Positions 55,477 through 64,000 of a DNA stretch of 64,000 nucleotides are shown one piece after another. The notes below the pieces were generated by a model. That model was not told the origin of the DNA and did no database searches. It saw only the letters and a program-made list of their open reading frames with translations. The stretch lies in contig NZ_CBYM010000013.1 of NCBI RefSeq assembly GCF_000577815.1, positions 25,853 to 89,852 on the forward strand, written 5' to 3'. This DNA comes from Clostridium saudiense (GTDB lineage: Bacteria > Bacillota > Clostridia > Clostridiales > Clostridiaceae). Within the stretch, counting starts at the first letter, position 1; every line of letters begins with the position of its first letter. Position numbers and translations under genes: made by a program.

Positions 55477-57063
55477 TTATTTTCCACTATCACCATAATT
55501 AGATAAAACTCTAGCACTTGGATCATTAACATTACAGCCTTCCCAAGATTTATTTGGCATCCAGAAATCCTTAATCCATTTAGCATTTCCAGCATAATAT
55601 TTTTCAAAAGTATCTCTATATAAAAGAGATTCTTTTGTGAAAGGTGTACAGTAGGTATATTTTTCTTTAGCAGCTTCTAAATCTTCAGAAGTATATTTTT
55701 CTTCAGCATATGCTTTTAGATAATCAACTAAAGAGTGACCAACAGCATCACTAAATGCAGCTTTTTCACGATATAATAAAGATTGTGGTAAATAGTCTTG
55801 TCCATCAAATGCTTTTCTTAATAAATATTTTCCTTTATTGTAACTGTTCATTTTCTTAGCAGGATTAATACTCATTACATAGTTTACAAAATCTATATCA
55901 GCAAAAGGTACACGACCTTCTAAGGCATGTGCTGAAATACAGCGGTCAGCTCTTAGAACATCATACATATAAAGCTCTTTAATTCTTTTTTGAGATTCCC
56001 TTTGAAATTCACTTGCTGATGGCGCAAAATCTGTATATTTATAACCAAATAATTCATCACTAACTTCACCAGTTAAGATAACTTTTAAATCAGTATTTTC
56101 ATGAATATATTTACACAATAGATACATTCCAATACTTGCTCTAATTGTTGTTATATCAAAAGTTTCTAGATGATAAATTACTTCATCTAATGCTCCTAAA
56201 ACATCTTCTTTATTTATTATTACTTCAGTATGATCTGTACCTAAATAGTCAGCTGCTTGTTTTGCGTATTTTAAGTCAATTGGGTCAGTATCCATACCTA
56301 TAGCAAATGTTTTGATAGGTCTTTTTATTATTCTTTGAGCGATAGAACATACTAGAGATGAATCTAGACCTCCACTTAATAAATAACCAATTGGAGCATC
56401 AGCATGAAGTCTCTTTTCAACAGCAGCAATTAGTTTAGTTCTTATATTAGTGAATATTGTATCTAAATCATCATTGTTTATGAATTTTGTTTCTGATAAA
56501 TCATTATAGCAAACAAATTCTCCATCTTTATAATAATGTCCTGGAGGGAATGGCATAATTTCTTCACAATAATCAATTAAAGCTTTTGCTTCACTTGCAA
56601 ATGAAATTTTATGATCTTCTTTTGTGTAACCATAAAACATTGGTCTTATTCCCATTGGATCTCTTGCAGCTATAACTGAATTATTTTTTCCATCATATAA
56701 AACTAAGGCAAATTCTGCATCAAGCATTTTGCACATTATTTCTATACCGTATTTTAAATACATTGGTATTAATACTTCACAATCACTACTTGAATGAAAC
56801 TTATATTCTGGTAATAGTAATTCTTTTAAATTATTGTAATTATATATTTCTCCATTGCATACAACTTCACAAGAAGAGTATTTAAATGGTTGATTACCAT
56901 TAGATGATAAATCCATTATTGATAAACGGTTAAAGCCCCAAGATAAACCACTTTCAATAGAACAATAAGTATTGTCTGGACCCCTATGAACTACGTTTTT
57001 TAAAGCTTTATCAAAATCTGATAAAGGTAATTTGTCTGATGAAAATACAACAAAACTACACAT
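55477..57063 (-). CDS. asnB: Asparagine synthase (glutamine-hydrolysing) AsnB
   Basis: A 528-residue enzyme. The N-terminal class II glutaminase has its nucleophile Cys2 exposed after Met removal (MCSFVVFSS), with NRLSIMDLS and CNGEIYNY. The synthase domain (about 205 onward) has the ATP-pyrophosphatase loop LLSGGLDSSLVCS and LTGEVSDELFGY. It makes asparagine from aspartate with ATP and glutamine. The ATG follows GGGGGC. It is preceded by a leader of about 195 bases with mutually exclusive hairpins, so synthesis is probably attenuated by a nutrient signal. Confidence 0.96.
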   Translation of the reverse strand: MCSFVVFSSDKLPLSDFDKALKNVVHRGPDNTYCSIESGLSWGFNRLSIMDLSSNGNQPFKYSSCEVVCNGEIYNYNNLKELLLPEYKFHSSSDCEVLIPMYLKYGIEIMCKMLDAEFALVLYDGKNNSVIAARDPMGIRPMFYGYTKEDHKISFASEAKALIDYCEEIMPFPPGHYYKDGEFVCYNDLSETKFINNDDLDTIFTNIRTKLIAAVEKRLHADAPIGYLLSGGLDSSLVCSIAQRIIKRPIKTFAIGMDTDPIDLKYAKQAADYLGTDHTEVIINKEDVLGALDEVIYHLETFDITTIRASIGMYLLCKYIHENTDLKVILTGEVSDELFGYKYTDFAPSASEFQRESQKRIKELYMYDVLRADRCISAHALEGRVPFADIDFVNYVMSINPAKKMNSYNKGKYLLRKAFDGQDYLPQSLLYREKAAFSDAVGHSLVDYLKAYAEEKYTSEDLEAAKEKYTYCTPFTKESLLYRDTFEKYYAGNAKWIKDFWMPNKSWEGCNVNDPSARVLSNYGDSGK

Positions 57064-57258
57064 TTTATTGCCCCCTTTTTAATAAAAATAAAAAGGCCCG
57101 CTTTTAGCGAGCCTTGTACAAATTCAAGTTATTTGGTAATTAAAGGCTCAGATATATTAACTAAAAAGTTATAGTTAAGAAAACAATGTAATTAACTATA
57201 AGATTGTCAGCTTATATGAATCATCGCCCTTGATGATATTAAATTTAAAAAAATCCAT
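57064..57258 (-). ncRNA. Structured asnB leader, attenuator of unassigned class
   Basis: On the minus strand the order is: hairpin ATCATC/GATGAT (57220-57237), hairpin TATAGTTAA/TTAACTATA (57170-57200), then GAGCCTT (57143-57149), which can pair with AAGGCTC (57109-57115). The same AAGGCTC is the 5' arm of a terminator (57093-57115, followed by a T run to 57081). The two pairings exclude each other, as in an antiterminator/terminator switch. The T-box hallmark (TGGNACCGCG-like) is absent, and I could not match a known riboswitch class. Confidence 0.6.
57081..57115 (-). terminator. Leader terminator upstream of asnB
   Basis: On the minus strand AAGGCTCGCT pairs with AGCGGGCCTT (one G-U pair, loop AAA), followed by TTTTTATTTTT. 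It ends about 17 bases before the asnB start codon. Confidence 0.85.
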
Positions 57259-57265
57259 TTGTTAA

Positions 57266-57294
57266 ATTATATTACAAACATAGTAAAAATGCAA
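57266..57294 (-). promoter_or_regulatory. Sigma-A promoter of asnB
   Basis: On the minus strand TTGCAT (57289-57294) and TATAAT (57266-57271) are separated by 17 bases. Transcription should start near 57258, giving a leader of about 195 bases. Confidence 0.75.
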
Positions 57295-57539
57295 CTAAAA
57301 ATTATAAGTTATGGTATATATAGTAAAATAGTTTGAGATTAAGATAGGGAATGATAGAAATAGGTCAATATATACTAATAAAATATAAGCTTAAAATAAG
57401 GTTTAAAAGTATAAAAGGGGGGAAGGATTATGAGATAAAGATGAATACAGTATATAGATAAATAGTAATAAATGATGTACAATATTATGGAATAATAAAA
57501 TCTTTGAATAAGAAAAAATTCAAAACAAGGAGATTAACA
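57295..57539. other. Upstream region of murE, no gene seen
   Basis: A+T-rich sequence between the asnB promoter and murE. It holds only a 2-codon frame after AAGGGGGGAAGG near 57420-57436 and no hairpin that I consider significant. Confidence 0.5.
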
Positions 57540-59015
57540 ATGTTATTAAGTGAATTAGTATGTAACTCAAAATTAAAGTATAGTTGCACAAATGAAATAG
57601 ATTATACAAAAATAGAAATTAAGGATATAACAAGAGATACGAGACAAGTTATTGATGGGAGCATGTTTATAGCTGTTATAGGAGTAAAAGTTGATGGACA
57701 TGATTTAATAAATGAAGCTATAGAAAAAGGGGCAAAAGCTATTATTCATAGTAAAGAAATAAATGATATTAAAGATGGAATTGCATATATAAAAGTAGAA
57801 GACACTAGAGAATGCATGGCTATAATAGCAAAGACTTTCTTTAATATACAAGATAGTGATTTAACATTCTTAGGGGTAACAGGTACTAATGGAAAGACTA
57901 CATCAACATACATGATGAAGCACATATTAGAACATGCAGGAAATAAAGTTGGACTTATAGGTACAATTGCTAACTATATTGGAGAAAAAATGATTCCAAC
58001 AAATATGACAACTCCAGAGGCTATAGAATTATTTAGACTTATTAAAGATATGAGAGAAGCAGGATGTAAGTATTGTCTAATGGAAGTATCATCTCATGCA
58101 TCTGCAATGGGAAGAGTAGAAGGGTTAAACTTTAGTAGAGGGATGTTTACAAATTTAACTCAAGATCATATGGATTATCATAAGACATTTGAAAATTATT
58201 ATAATGCAAAATTTAAGTTTATAAAAGGAGCTAAAAGTACTGTTATAAACTGTGATGATCAATACGGAAAGAAAATGTTAAATACTTTACATGAAAGTAG
58301 TACTGATAACAAAGAAGTTACTTCATATGGGGTAAATGATGGATATGTTAGAGCTAAGAATTTAGATTTACAAGCAAATGGGTCAACATTTGATTTATAT
58401 ATTGGAGATGAATTTAAAGGTAATGTAAAACTTCATATACCAGGACTTTATAATATTTACAATGCATTAGGTGTTATAGGCATGTTAGTAGTTGGTGGGT
58501 ATGTAAGTGTAGAAGATGTCATAGAAGCATTTGATACAATGAAAGCAGTGGCAGGAAGATGTGAAAGAGTATATCATGATAAAATGAAATGTACAGTAGT
58601 TGTAGATTATGCTCATACTCCAGATGGACTTGAAAATATATTAGAAACAATGAAAGAAGTTGTTAAAGGTAAATTAATAACTGTATTTGGTTGTGGTGGA
58701 GATAGAGATAAAACTAAGAGACCTTTAATGGGGGAAATTGCTGAGAAATATAGTGATGTTACAATAGTAACTTCAGATAACCCAAGAACAGAGGATCCGC
58801 ATAGTATAATAGAAGATATATTAGCAGGAATTAAAGATAGTCATACTGTTATTGAGGATAGAAAAGAAGCTATAGAATATGCGTGTAGAATTGCAGGGAA
58901 AGATGATATAGTTGTTATAGCAGGAAAAGGTCATGAAGACTATCAAATAATTGGTACAGTAAAACATCATTTTAGTGATAAAGAAGTTGTAATTAATTAT
59001 TTCAATGAAATTTAA
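57540..59015 (+). CDS. murE: UDP-N-acetylmuramoyl-tripeptide synthetase MurE
   Basis: About 491 residues from the ATG at 57540 with AAGGAG upstream; a TTG at 57504 in frame is weaker. Motifs are P-loop GVTGTNGKTTSTYM, the carbamylated-Lys region (YNAKFKFIK), VVDYAHTPDGLEN and TSDNPRTEDP. The DNPR segment is the one associated with diaminopimelate, so this is probably the UDP-MurNAc-Ala-Glu:DAP ligase. It adds the third residue of the peptidoglycan stem peptide in the cytoplasm. Single gene ending at a terminator; no other mur genes lie nearby. Confidence 0.94.
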   Translation: MLLSELVCNSKLKYSCTNEIDYTKIEIKDITRDTRQVIDGSMFIAVIGVKVDGHDLINEAIEKGAKAIIHSKEINDIKDGIAYIKVEDTRECMAIIAKTFFNIQDSDLTFLGVTGTNGKTTSTYMMKHILEHAGNKVGLIGTIANYIGEKMIPTNMTTPEAIELFRLIKDMREAGCKYCLMEVSSHASAMGRVEGLNFSRGMFTNLTQDHMDYHKTFENYYNAKFKFIKGAKSTVINCDDQYGKKMLNTLHESSTDNKEVTSYGVNDGYVRAKNLDLQANGSTFDLYIGDEFKGNVKLHIPGLYNIYNALGVIGMLVVGGYVSVEDVIEAFDTMKAVAGRCERVYHDKMKCTVVVDYAHTPDGLENILETMKEVVKGKLITVFGCGGDRDKTKRPLMGEIAEKYSDVTIVTSDNPRTEDPHSIIEDILAGIKDSHTVIEDRKEAIEYACRIAGKDDIVVIAGKGHEDYQIIGTVKHHFSDKEVVINYFNEI

Positions 59016-59030
59016 AATAAAGAAAAAGTA

Positions 59031-59070
59031 AAAAAATAGGGATGCTAAATATTAGTGTCTCTATTTTTTT
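59031..59070 (+). terminator. Terminator after murE
   Basis: AAAAAATAGGGATGCT pairs with AGTGTCTCTATTTTTT using three G-U pairs, ending in a T run. The 230 bases that follow up to glgP are A+T-rich promoter sequence with no gene. Confidence 0.75.
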
Positions 59071-59298
59071 AGAAAAATATTTTAAAAGAAATGCTGAAAA
59101 GGTTTACGAAAAGGGTAGAGAAAAATAAAAAAAATTTTATTTTTTAAAAGTAGCATAATAAATGTACAAAATATCATAAAAATATACAAGGGGAAATTAA
59201 AAAAATTGTTATTATATAAGTGTAAATGATTTAATCATAAAAATACATTTTTAAATATATATTATAAAAATAATGAATTTAAGGTGGGATAATTTATT

Positions 59299-61560
59299 AT
59301 GGTAAAAAATAATTTAACTGAAATCTTAAATGAAAGATTTCAAACAACAATTGAAAAGGCAACAAACGAACAAGTATATTTAGCATTATTAGAAATGACA
59401 AAAGGATGCATTAAAAATAAAGGAACAAATAAGGGATCAAAAAAATTATATTATATTTCAGCAGAATTCCTAATTGGGAAATTACTTTCAAATAATTTAA
59501 TTAATTTAGGATTATATGATGAAGTTAAAGAGGTTTTATCAGCTAACGGAAAAGATTTAACTGAAATAGAAGAAATAGAATTAGAACCTTCATTAGGAAA
59601 TGGTGGACTTGGAAGATTAGCAGCATGTTTCTTAGATTCAATAGCTACTTTAGGATTAAATGGTGATGGTGTTGGTTTAAATTACCACTATGGATTATTT
59701 AAACAAGTATTTAAGGATCACAAACAAACAGCAGAAAAGAATCCTTGGATAACACCAGAAAGTTGGTTAAATAAATCTAACATTAAATTTGATGTATTAT
59801 TTGGTGGGTTCAAAGTAACTTCAACATTATATGATATAGATGTTACAGGATATAATCAAGGTTCAAATAAGTTAAGATTATTTGATGTAGATACAGTTAA
59901 TGAAGCATTAGTTAAAGATGGAATTAATTTTGATAAAGAAGACATTAAAGAAAATTTAACTTTATTCTTATATCCAGATGATAGTGATGAAGCAGGACAC
60001 TTATTAAGAATATATCAACAATATTTCATGGTAAGTAATGCAGCTCAATTAATTATTTTAGAAGCTGAAGAAAATCGATATGATTTACACAAATTAGATG
60101 AGCATGCAGTTGTTCAAATTAATGATACACACCCTTCAATGGTAATACCAGAATTAATAAGATTATTAGGCGAAAAGGGTATAGAAATGCAAGAAGCTAT
60201 CGGTATCGTTACCAGAATGTGTGCATATACAAACCATACAATATTAGCCGAAGCATTAGAAAAATGGCCAATTGCTTACTTAGAAAAAGTAGTTCCACAA
60301 TTAATGCCAATAATCAGAGAATTAGATAACTTAGTAAGAGCAAAATATGATAATGAAGAAGTATATATAATAGATAGAGATGATAGAGTTCACATGGCTC
60401 GTATGGATATGCATTATGGATTTAGTGTAAACGGAGTTGCTGCTCTTCACACTGAAATACTAGAAAAAGAAGAATTAAAGCCATTCTATGATATATATCC
60501 TGAAAAATTCAATAATAAGACAAATGGTATAACTTTCAGAAGATGGTTAATACACTGTAATAATGAATTAACAAATTATATTACTAGTCTTATTGGAGAA
60601 GATTTTAAAACAGATGCAACTAAGTTAGAAAACTTAGGTAAGTTCGTTGATAATAAAGAAGTTTTATCTAAGATTGAAGAAATTAAAAAGCACAATAAAA
60701 TTGCTTTAAAGAAATACTTAAAAGATACACAAGATATTGAAGTAGATGAAAACTCTATTTTTGATATTCAAATAAAGAGACTTCATGAATATAAGAGACA
60801 ACAAATGAATGTTTTATATATCATTCATAAATATTTAGATATAAAAGCAGGAAATATTCCAACAACTCCAATAACAATGATTTTTGGAGCAAAGGCAGCA
60901 CCAGCATATATAATTGCACAAGATATAATCCATACAATACTTTGTTTACAAGATATCATAAATAATGATCCAGAAGTAAATAAATATTTAAAAGTTGTTA
61001 TGGTAGAAAACTACAATGTAACTAAGGCTTCTAAATTAATACCAGCTTGTGATGTTTCAGAACAAATTTCTTTAGCATCTAAAGAAGCTTCAGGAACTGG
61101 TAACATGAAATTCATGTTAAATGGTGCTTTAACATTAGGAACAGAAGATGGTGCTAATGTTGAAATTCATGAATTAGTTGGAGATGATAATATCTACATC
61201 TTTGGTGAGTCAAGTGAACAAGTAATTGAACACTATAAGAAAGGTGATTATATTTCAAAGGAATACTATGAAAAAGAAGATATAAAAGAATTAGTAGACT
61301 TTATCGTTAGCGATGAAATGTTAAAAGTTGGGGATGAAGTTAACTTAAATAGATTATATAATGAATTAATTAACAAAGACTGGTTCATGACATTACTTGA
61401 TATAGAAGATTATATTAAGACTAAGGATAAAGTATTTGAAGATTATTCAGATAGAGAAACTTGGAATAGAAAAGTATTAATTAACATTAGTAAAGCAGGA
61501 TTCTTCTCATCAGATAGAACTATTGAACAATATAATAATGATATCTGGAAATTAAAATAA
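59299..61560 (+). CDS. glgP: Glycogen/maltodextrin phosphorylase
   Basis: A 753-residue GT35 phosphorylase. The pyridoxal-phosphate Lys is in [20 protein letters not shown], followed by EDGANVEI. N-terminal motifs are [17 protein letters not shown] and [19 protein letters not shown], plus the [17 protein letters not shown] signature. It releases glucose-1-phosphate from glycogen or maltodextrins. No glycogen synthesis genes are adjacent. The start follows AAGGTGGG. Length is normal for the short bacterial form. Confidence 0.96.
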   Translation: MVKNNLTEILNERFQTTIEKATNEQVYLALLEMTKGCIKNKGTNKGSKKLYYISAEFLIGKLLSNNLINLGLYDEVKEVLSANGKDLTEIEEIELEPSLGNGGLGRLAACFLDSIATLGLNGDGVGLNYHYGLFKQVFKDHKQTAEKNPWITPESWLNKSNIKFDVLFGGFKVTSTLYDIDVTGYNQGSNKLRLFDVDTVNEALVKDGINFDKEDIKENLTLFLYPDDSDEAGHLLRIYQQYFMVSNAAQLIILEAEENRYDLHKLDEHAVVQINDTHPSMVIPELIRLLGEKGIEMQEAIGIVTRMCAYTNHTILAEALEKWPIAYLEKVVPQLMPIIRELDNLVRAKYDNEEVYIIDRDDRVHMARMDMHYGFSVNGVAALHTEILEKEELKPFYDIYPEKFNNKTNGITFRRWLIHCNNELTNYITSLIGEDFKTDATKLENLGKFVDNKEVLSKIEEIKKHNKIALKKYLKDTQDIEVDENSIFDIQIKRLHEYKRQQMNVLYIIHKYLDIKAGNIPTTPITMIFGAKAAPAYIIAQDIIHTILCLQDIINNDPEVNKYLKVVMVENYNVTKASKLIPACDVSEQISLASKEASGTGNMKFMLNGALTLGTEDGANVEIHELVGDDNIYIFGESSEQVIEHYKKGDYISKEYYEKEDIKELVDFIVSDEMLKVGDEVNLNRLYNELINKDWFMTLLDIEDYIKTKDKVFEDYSDRETWNRKVLINISKAGFFSSDRTIEQYNNDIWKLK

Positions 61561-61568
61561 TAAATCAT

Positions 61569-61602
61569 GGGTAGTGCTTATATGGGCACTACCTATTTTT
61601 AT
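61569..61602 (+). terminator. Terminator after glgP
   Basis: Stem GGTAGTGC / GCACTACC with an 8-base loop and a T-rich tail, 10 bases after the stop. Confidence 0.85.
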
Positions 61603-61677
61603 TAATAAATAAATGAAAAATATAATGGAAATAATATTATGAAGAAGAAATTATACTACGAAAAGGAGAAAGTGAGT

Positions 61678-62241
61678 ATGAAAAAACTATTTATAATATT
61701 ATTTTCTATAATAATGATTTCATTTAATGGATGTAGGGCAAATTCAAGTGAATTAATAGAAAATGATAACTCTAAAAATAATGCAAAGTTAGTTGAGGCT
61801 ATTTTTGCTGTTACTGGATTAGATAATAGTAATGAAGATAAGTATACTTATTATTATGAAGATTTAAATGATGATGGAGTTGATGAAGTTATAGTATGTC
61901 TTTGGGGAGCAGACTTTGGTGGGGATGAAAGTAAAACTATGATTATTTTTGCTCAAAGAGATGAAGGATATGAATATATTTCAAAAACAAAAAATATAAA
62001 TGGGCCAATTTATATAACTGATAACATTACAAATGGATATAGAGATATTGTAGTTAATGCAATATCAGAAACTAAAAATAATAACTTTAATGTTATATTA
62101 AAATATGTTGATGAAACATACCCTGTAAATGCAGCAACATCAGAAGAAGTAGATATTAATAATATAAATATAAAAGATAAATTAGCTGATGATTTAACAG
62201 ATGATTTTGGAATGAATTTACAAAGTGTTATGGATAGCTAA
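61678..62241 (+). CDS. Lipoprotein of unknown function with EF-hand-like acidic segment
   Basis: About 187 residues from the ATG behind AAGGAG; an upstream in-frame ATG (61639) would put 13 charged residues before the signal and is unlikely. Signal peptide and lipobox FNGC are clear. The mature part contains YYEDLNDDGVDEVIVCLWG, a Asp-rich loop like the FG-GAP/calcium-binding motif of secreted VCBS-type proteins. I do not recognise the family otherwise. Probably a membrane-tethered outer protein. Confidence 0.75.
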   Translation: MKKLFIILFSIIMISFNGCRANSSELIENDNSKNNAKLVEAIFAVTGLDNSNEDKYTYYYEDLNDDGVDEVIVCLWGADFGGDESKTMIIFAQRDEGYEYISKTKNINGPIYITDNITNGYRDIVVNAISETKNNNFNVILKYVDETYPVNAATSEEVDINNINIKDKLADDLTDDFGMNLQSVMDS

Positions 62242-62289
62242 GAAAAAAATAATTTATTTATGAATTTGAATGCAATATAAAAATATTAC

Positions 62290-62309
62290 TACTATTGTTT
62301 ACAATAGTA
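62290..62309 (+). promoter_or_regulatory. Inverted repeat upstream of mgtC-like gene
   Basis: TACTATTG / CAATAGTA with a 4-base spacer, about 63 bases before the start codon; possible operator or weak terminator (no T run follows). Confidence 0.35.
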
Positions 62310-62372
62310 TATTAACATAAAATATAATAACAAGGTTATTTGGGGTTAAAAGGTAATTAAAGGAGGTAGGGA

Positions 62373-63074
62373 GTGATACAAGAGGTATTTAAAAACTTAG
62401 ATGTAAAAATAATTATGGAAATAATTTTTAAAACAGTTTTATGTGTAGCTTTAGTAGGTTTTATTGGATACAATCGTGAGAAAAAAGGTATGGTCGTAGG
62501 GATTAGAACTCATGTTGTTGTTGGTCTAGCTGGATTGCTTATTCAATTAACATCATTAGAATATTATAGACTAAATGGAGGAAATAATGATGTTTTTAGA
62601 TTAGCAGGACAATATATTTCAGGTATTGGTTTTTTGGGTGCAGGTACAATTCTTAAAGATAAAAGGAGCGTCAAAGGATTAACTACAGCAGCATCTATTT
62701 GTTTAGTTGCTATTATTGGTTTAGCTGTTGGATCAGGAATATATATTAGTTCAATAGTAATTACTTGCGTGGCTTATCTTTTTTTAAATGATGTATTTAA
62801 ATTTAAAAATATAATAACAATAAAAAGAAATTCTCATGCACATATTGAAATTGAAACAAGTGGATATATAATGACTACTGTTGAGGCGATAAAAGATATG
62901 TTTAGAAATTTTGGGGCAGATATTATATCAATAGAAGTTAGCAAGCAATCAACAGAAAAAACTAGAATAAGATTTAAAGTAAATTTGGATGATGAATTGG
63001 ATATTAATGAAATTTTAGCAGAAATAATTGCATTTGATGAAGTTAATAAAGCTGAATTAATAGAACATAAGTAG
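62373..63074 (+). CDS. MgtC/SapB family membrane protein
   Basis: A 233-residue protein starting at GTG, 6 bases after AGGAGG. The N-terminal half has four to five membrane helices with the MgtC pattern (GFIGYNREKKGMVVGIRTHV, GIGFLGAGTILK, GLTTAASICLVA). The C-terminal part (about 150-233) is a soluble ACT-like domain. MgtC proteins are linked to growth in low magnesium and regulation of P-type ATPases, but many clostridial copies are untested. Confidence 0.92.
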   Translation: MIQEVFKNLDVKIIMEIIFKTVLCVALVGFIGYNREKKGMVVGIRTHVVVGLAGLLIQLTSLEYYRLNGGNNDVFRLAGQYISGIGFLGAGTILKDKRSVKGLTTAASICLVAIIGLAVGSGIYISSIVITCVAYLFLNDVFKFKNIITIKRNSHAHIEIETSGYIMTTVEAIKDMFRNFGADIISIEVSKQSTEKTRIRFKVNLDDELDINEILAEIIAFDEVNKAELIEHK

Positions 63075-63187
63075 TTAGGGAAGAAATCAGCTATTATATT
63101 TTACAAATGTAAATAAAAAAATAACAGTTATTAATAAATAAATTTAATTGGCTTTGTTTTAAAATAGTGTTGAAATTAGCATAACAT

Positions 63188-63218
63188 AATAGGATGTCCA
63201 TTTGGACATCCTATTTGA
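63188..63218. terminator. Hairpin between mgtC-like gene and small membrane genes
   Basis: A perfect 12-base-pair stem (AATAGGATGTCC and complement, loop ATTT). The T tail is short, so its strength is uncertain; genes on both sides converge here. Confidence 0.65.
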
Positions 63219-63229
63219 ATCGCAATAGT

Positions 63230-63355
63230 TTAAGATTGTTTCGCATTTCTTTTTTTCATATATAAGATAATTCCTAATACTATAAAAGTTACAAGTATTA
63301 TTCCAATATCTAAAGGTGATACTTTAATAGAAAATAAATGTCCTATTCTTTCCAT
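63230..63355 (-). CDS. Very small membrane protein (41 residues)
   Basis: Starts ATG behind AAAGGGAG and codes for a protein beginning MERIGHLFSIKVSPLDIG with one membrane helix (about 16-33) and a positive tail (MKKRNAKQS). No family recognised. The end of the gene and its 3' flank (AATAGTTTAAGATT) match those of the next small gene upstream, which suggests duplication of the unit. Possible roles include a transporter subunit, a peptide toxin or a signalling micro-protein; none can be chosen from sequence. Confidence 0.6.
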   Translation of the reverse strand: MERIGHLFSIKVSPLDIGIILVTFIVLGIILYMKKRNAKQS

Positions 63356-63450
63356 AGAATTACTCCCTTTCTAAAATATATTACTGAACATATAATATAA
63401 TTACTCACTTCCTATAAATTAATTAATACGTAATAGTTTAAGATTTTTCG

Positions 63451-63555
63451 TTATTTCTTATTAATATTCTTAAGAAATTTTATATATGCAAATATTCCTA
63501 ATGCCATTAATATTACTATTGTAATTGGTAAGAAAGTTGCTAATACCCCTATCAT
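63451..63555 (-). CDS. Very small membrane protein (34 residues)
   Basis: Starts ATG behind GGGAGGGG, a very strong site. The peptide begins MIGVLATFLPITIVILMAL and ends in a positive KFLKNINKK tail; it is essentially one membrane helix. The 3' flank (TAATAGTTTAAGATTTTTCG) resembles that of the neighbour at 63230. No family recognised. The amphipathic-plus-basic design is shared by type I toxins and by small accessory membrane proteins. Confidence 0.6.
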   Translation of the reverse strand: MIGVLATFLPITIVILMALGIFAYIKFLKNINKK

Positions 63556-63641
63556 AGTTCCCCTCCCATAAAAAATATAATACATTGGCTCGTCTTATAT
63601 TAAACTTGCGAATCAATTATTTTATTATTAATAGTTATTCT

Positions 63642-63968
63642 TTAATTGTTAATTTTCATCCATACATATTTTTCATTTGTATTTGAAGAAGTTTCAATAA
63701 ATCCATTTTCAATTATTTCATAGCTATTTCTTTCAAGTTCCCACTGACAGTTCTGTGTTGGTGTTTTAAATGTGGTTTTTAAATCATTAACTGTCAATTC
63801 TCCTCCATAAGTAAAACTTCTAACTTCACCGTCCTGAGTTATTATTTGACTTAATGTATATACCCCGTCTAAAACCTTAGTTGAATTTTTATTATCTGTA
63901 GCACCAATAACAAACGATAAAATTGCTATACATATCGATGGAATTATTATTTTTTTTGTGTTTATCAT
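63642..63968 (-). CDS. Small secreted protein of unknown function
   Basis: A 108-residue protein with an N-terminal signal or anchor (KKIIIPSICIAILSFVIG). The rest is predicted to be beta-rich (LDGVYTLSQIITQDGEVRSF, YGGELTVND), like a small lipocalin-type or DUF-type secreted domain. The ATG follows AAGGAGG. It is upstream of the two very small membrane genes on the same strand and may be in one transcript with them. Family not recognised. Confidence 0.65.
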   Translation of the reverse strand: MINTKKIIIPSICIAILSFVIGATDNKNSTKVLDGVYTLSQIITQDGEVRSFTYGGELTVNDLKTTFKTPTQNCQWELERNSYEIIENGFIETSSNTNEKYVWMKINN

Positions 63969-64000
63969 ATACTTACCTCCTTTTTATATAGCAACAATAT

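Noticed and set aside
57064..57258. T-box or fluoride riboswitch in the asnB leader
   Set aside because: No TGGNACCGCG-like T-box sequence precedes the terminator, and although GGGCGATGA recalls the fluoride aptamer, the required hairpin and pseudoknot partner are not there.
57504..57539. TTG start 12 codons upstream for murE
   Set aside because: The ATG at 57540 has AAGGAG at correct spacing and gives the normal N-terminus.

Overview
The window is strongly A+T-rich, with AGA/ATA-rich codon usage, frequent TTG/GTG starts and strong AGGAGG-type ribosome binding sites. Together with an anaerobic-type (cbi) cobalamin operon, BceRSAB-like and YesMN-like systems, DUF1540 and GerMN proteins, this points to a Firmicute of the genus Clostridium or a close relative. 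No rRNA, tRNA, CRISPR array, insertion sequence or prophage gene was seen.

Layout. 1-3138 (-): a heterodimeric ABC exporter pair, the first gene cut by the window edge, divergent from an AraC regulator. 4346-7957 (+): a three-gene operon of an XpaC-like membrane protein, an extracytoplasmic solute-binding/VWA fusion and TelA. 8077-9839 (-): a glycolipid-type glycosyltransferase with a PlsY-like acyltransferase. 9980-17509 (+): an envelope-stress and peptide-resistance island with a BceRS-like two-component system, a GNAT acetyltransferase, a BcrAB-like transporter and a BceAB-like transporter; a glycerophosphodiesterase follows. 18384-28754: a carbohydrate locus in which YesL/YesM/YesN-like genes (-) are divergent from two sugar permeases, a binding lipoprotein and a GH42 beta-galactosidase (+). 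29023-29894: an MNT/HEPN pair whose HEPN gene carries two frameshifts. 30044-32434: a cell-surface protein with six Ig-like repeats.

32540-42656 (+): a cobalamin riboswitch followed by cbiK-A-C-D-E-T-L-F-G-H-J, the complete corrin-ring set from sirohydrochlorin to the a,c-diamide. cbiE is interrupted by an in-frame TAA. Intergenic gaps in this operon hold related repeat sequences, including one lying between the riboswitch aptamer and its terminator.

42834-53632: an aromatic-acid-exporter-like protein, a GerMN lipoprotein, an M20 amidohydrolase with a PAP2 phosphatase, a secreted helical protein, DUF1540, a MarR regulator with a clear operator and its heterodimeric ABC exporter, an esterase and a DUF1450-like Cys protein. 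53650-63968: an alpha/beta hydrolase, a YARHG protein, asnB with a long attenuator-like leader, murE, glgP, a lipoprotein, an MgtC family protein and a cluster of very small membrane or secreted proteins.

The best candidates for undescribed biology are the asnB leader, the repeat arrays at 26221-26480 and in the cbi operon, and the VWA/TelA operon. Function calls rest on reading motifs in the translated sequence; no database search was possible.
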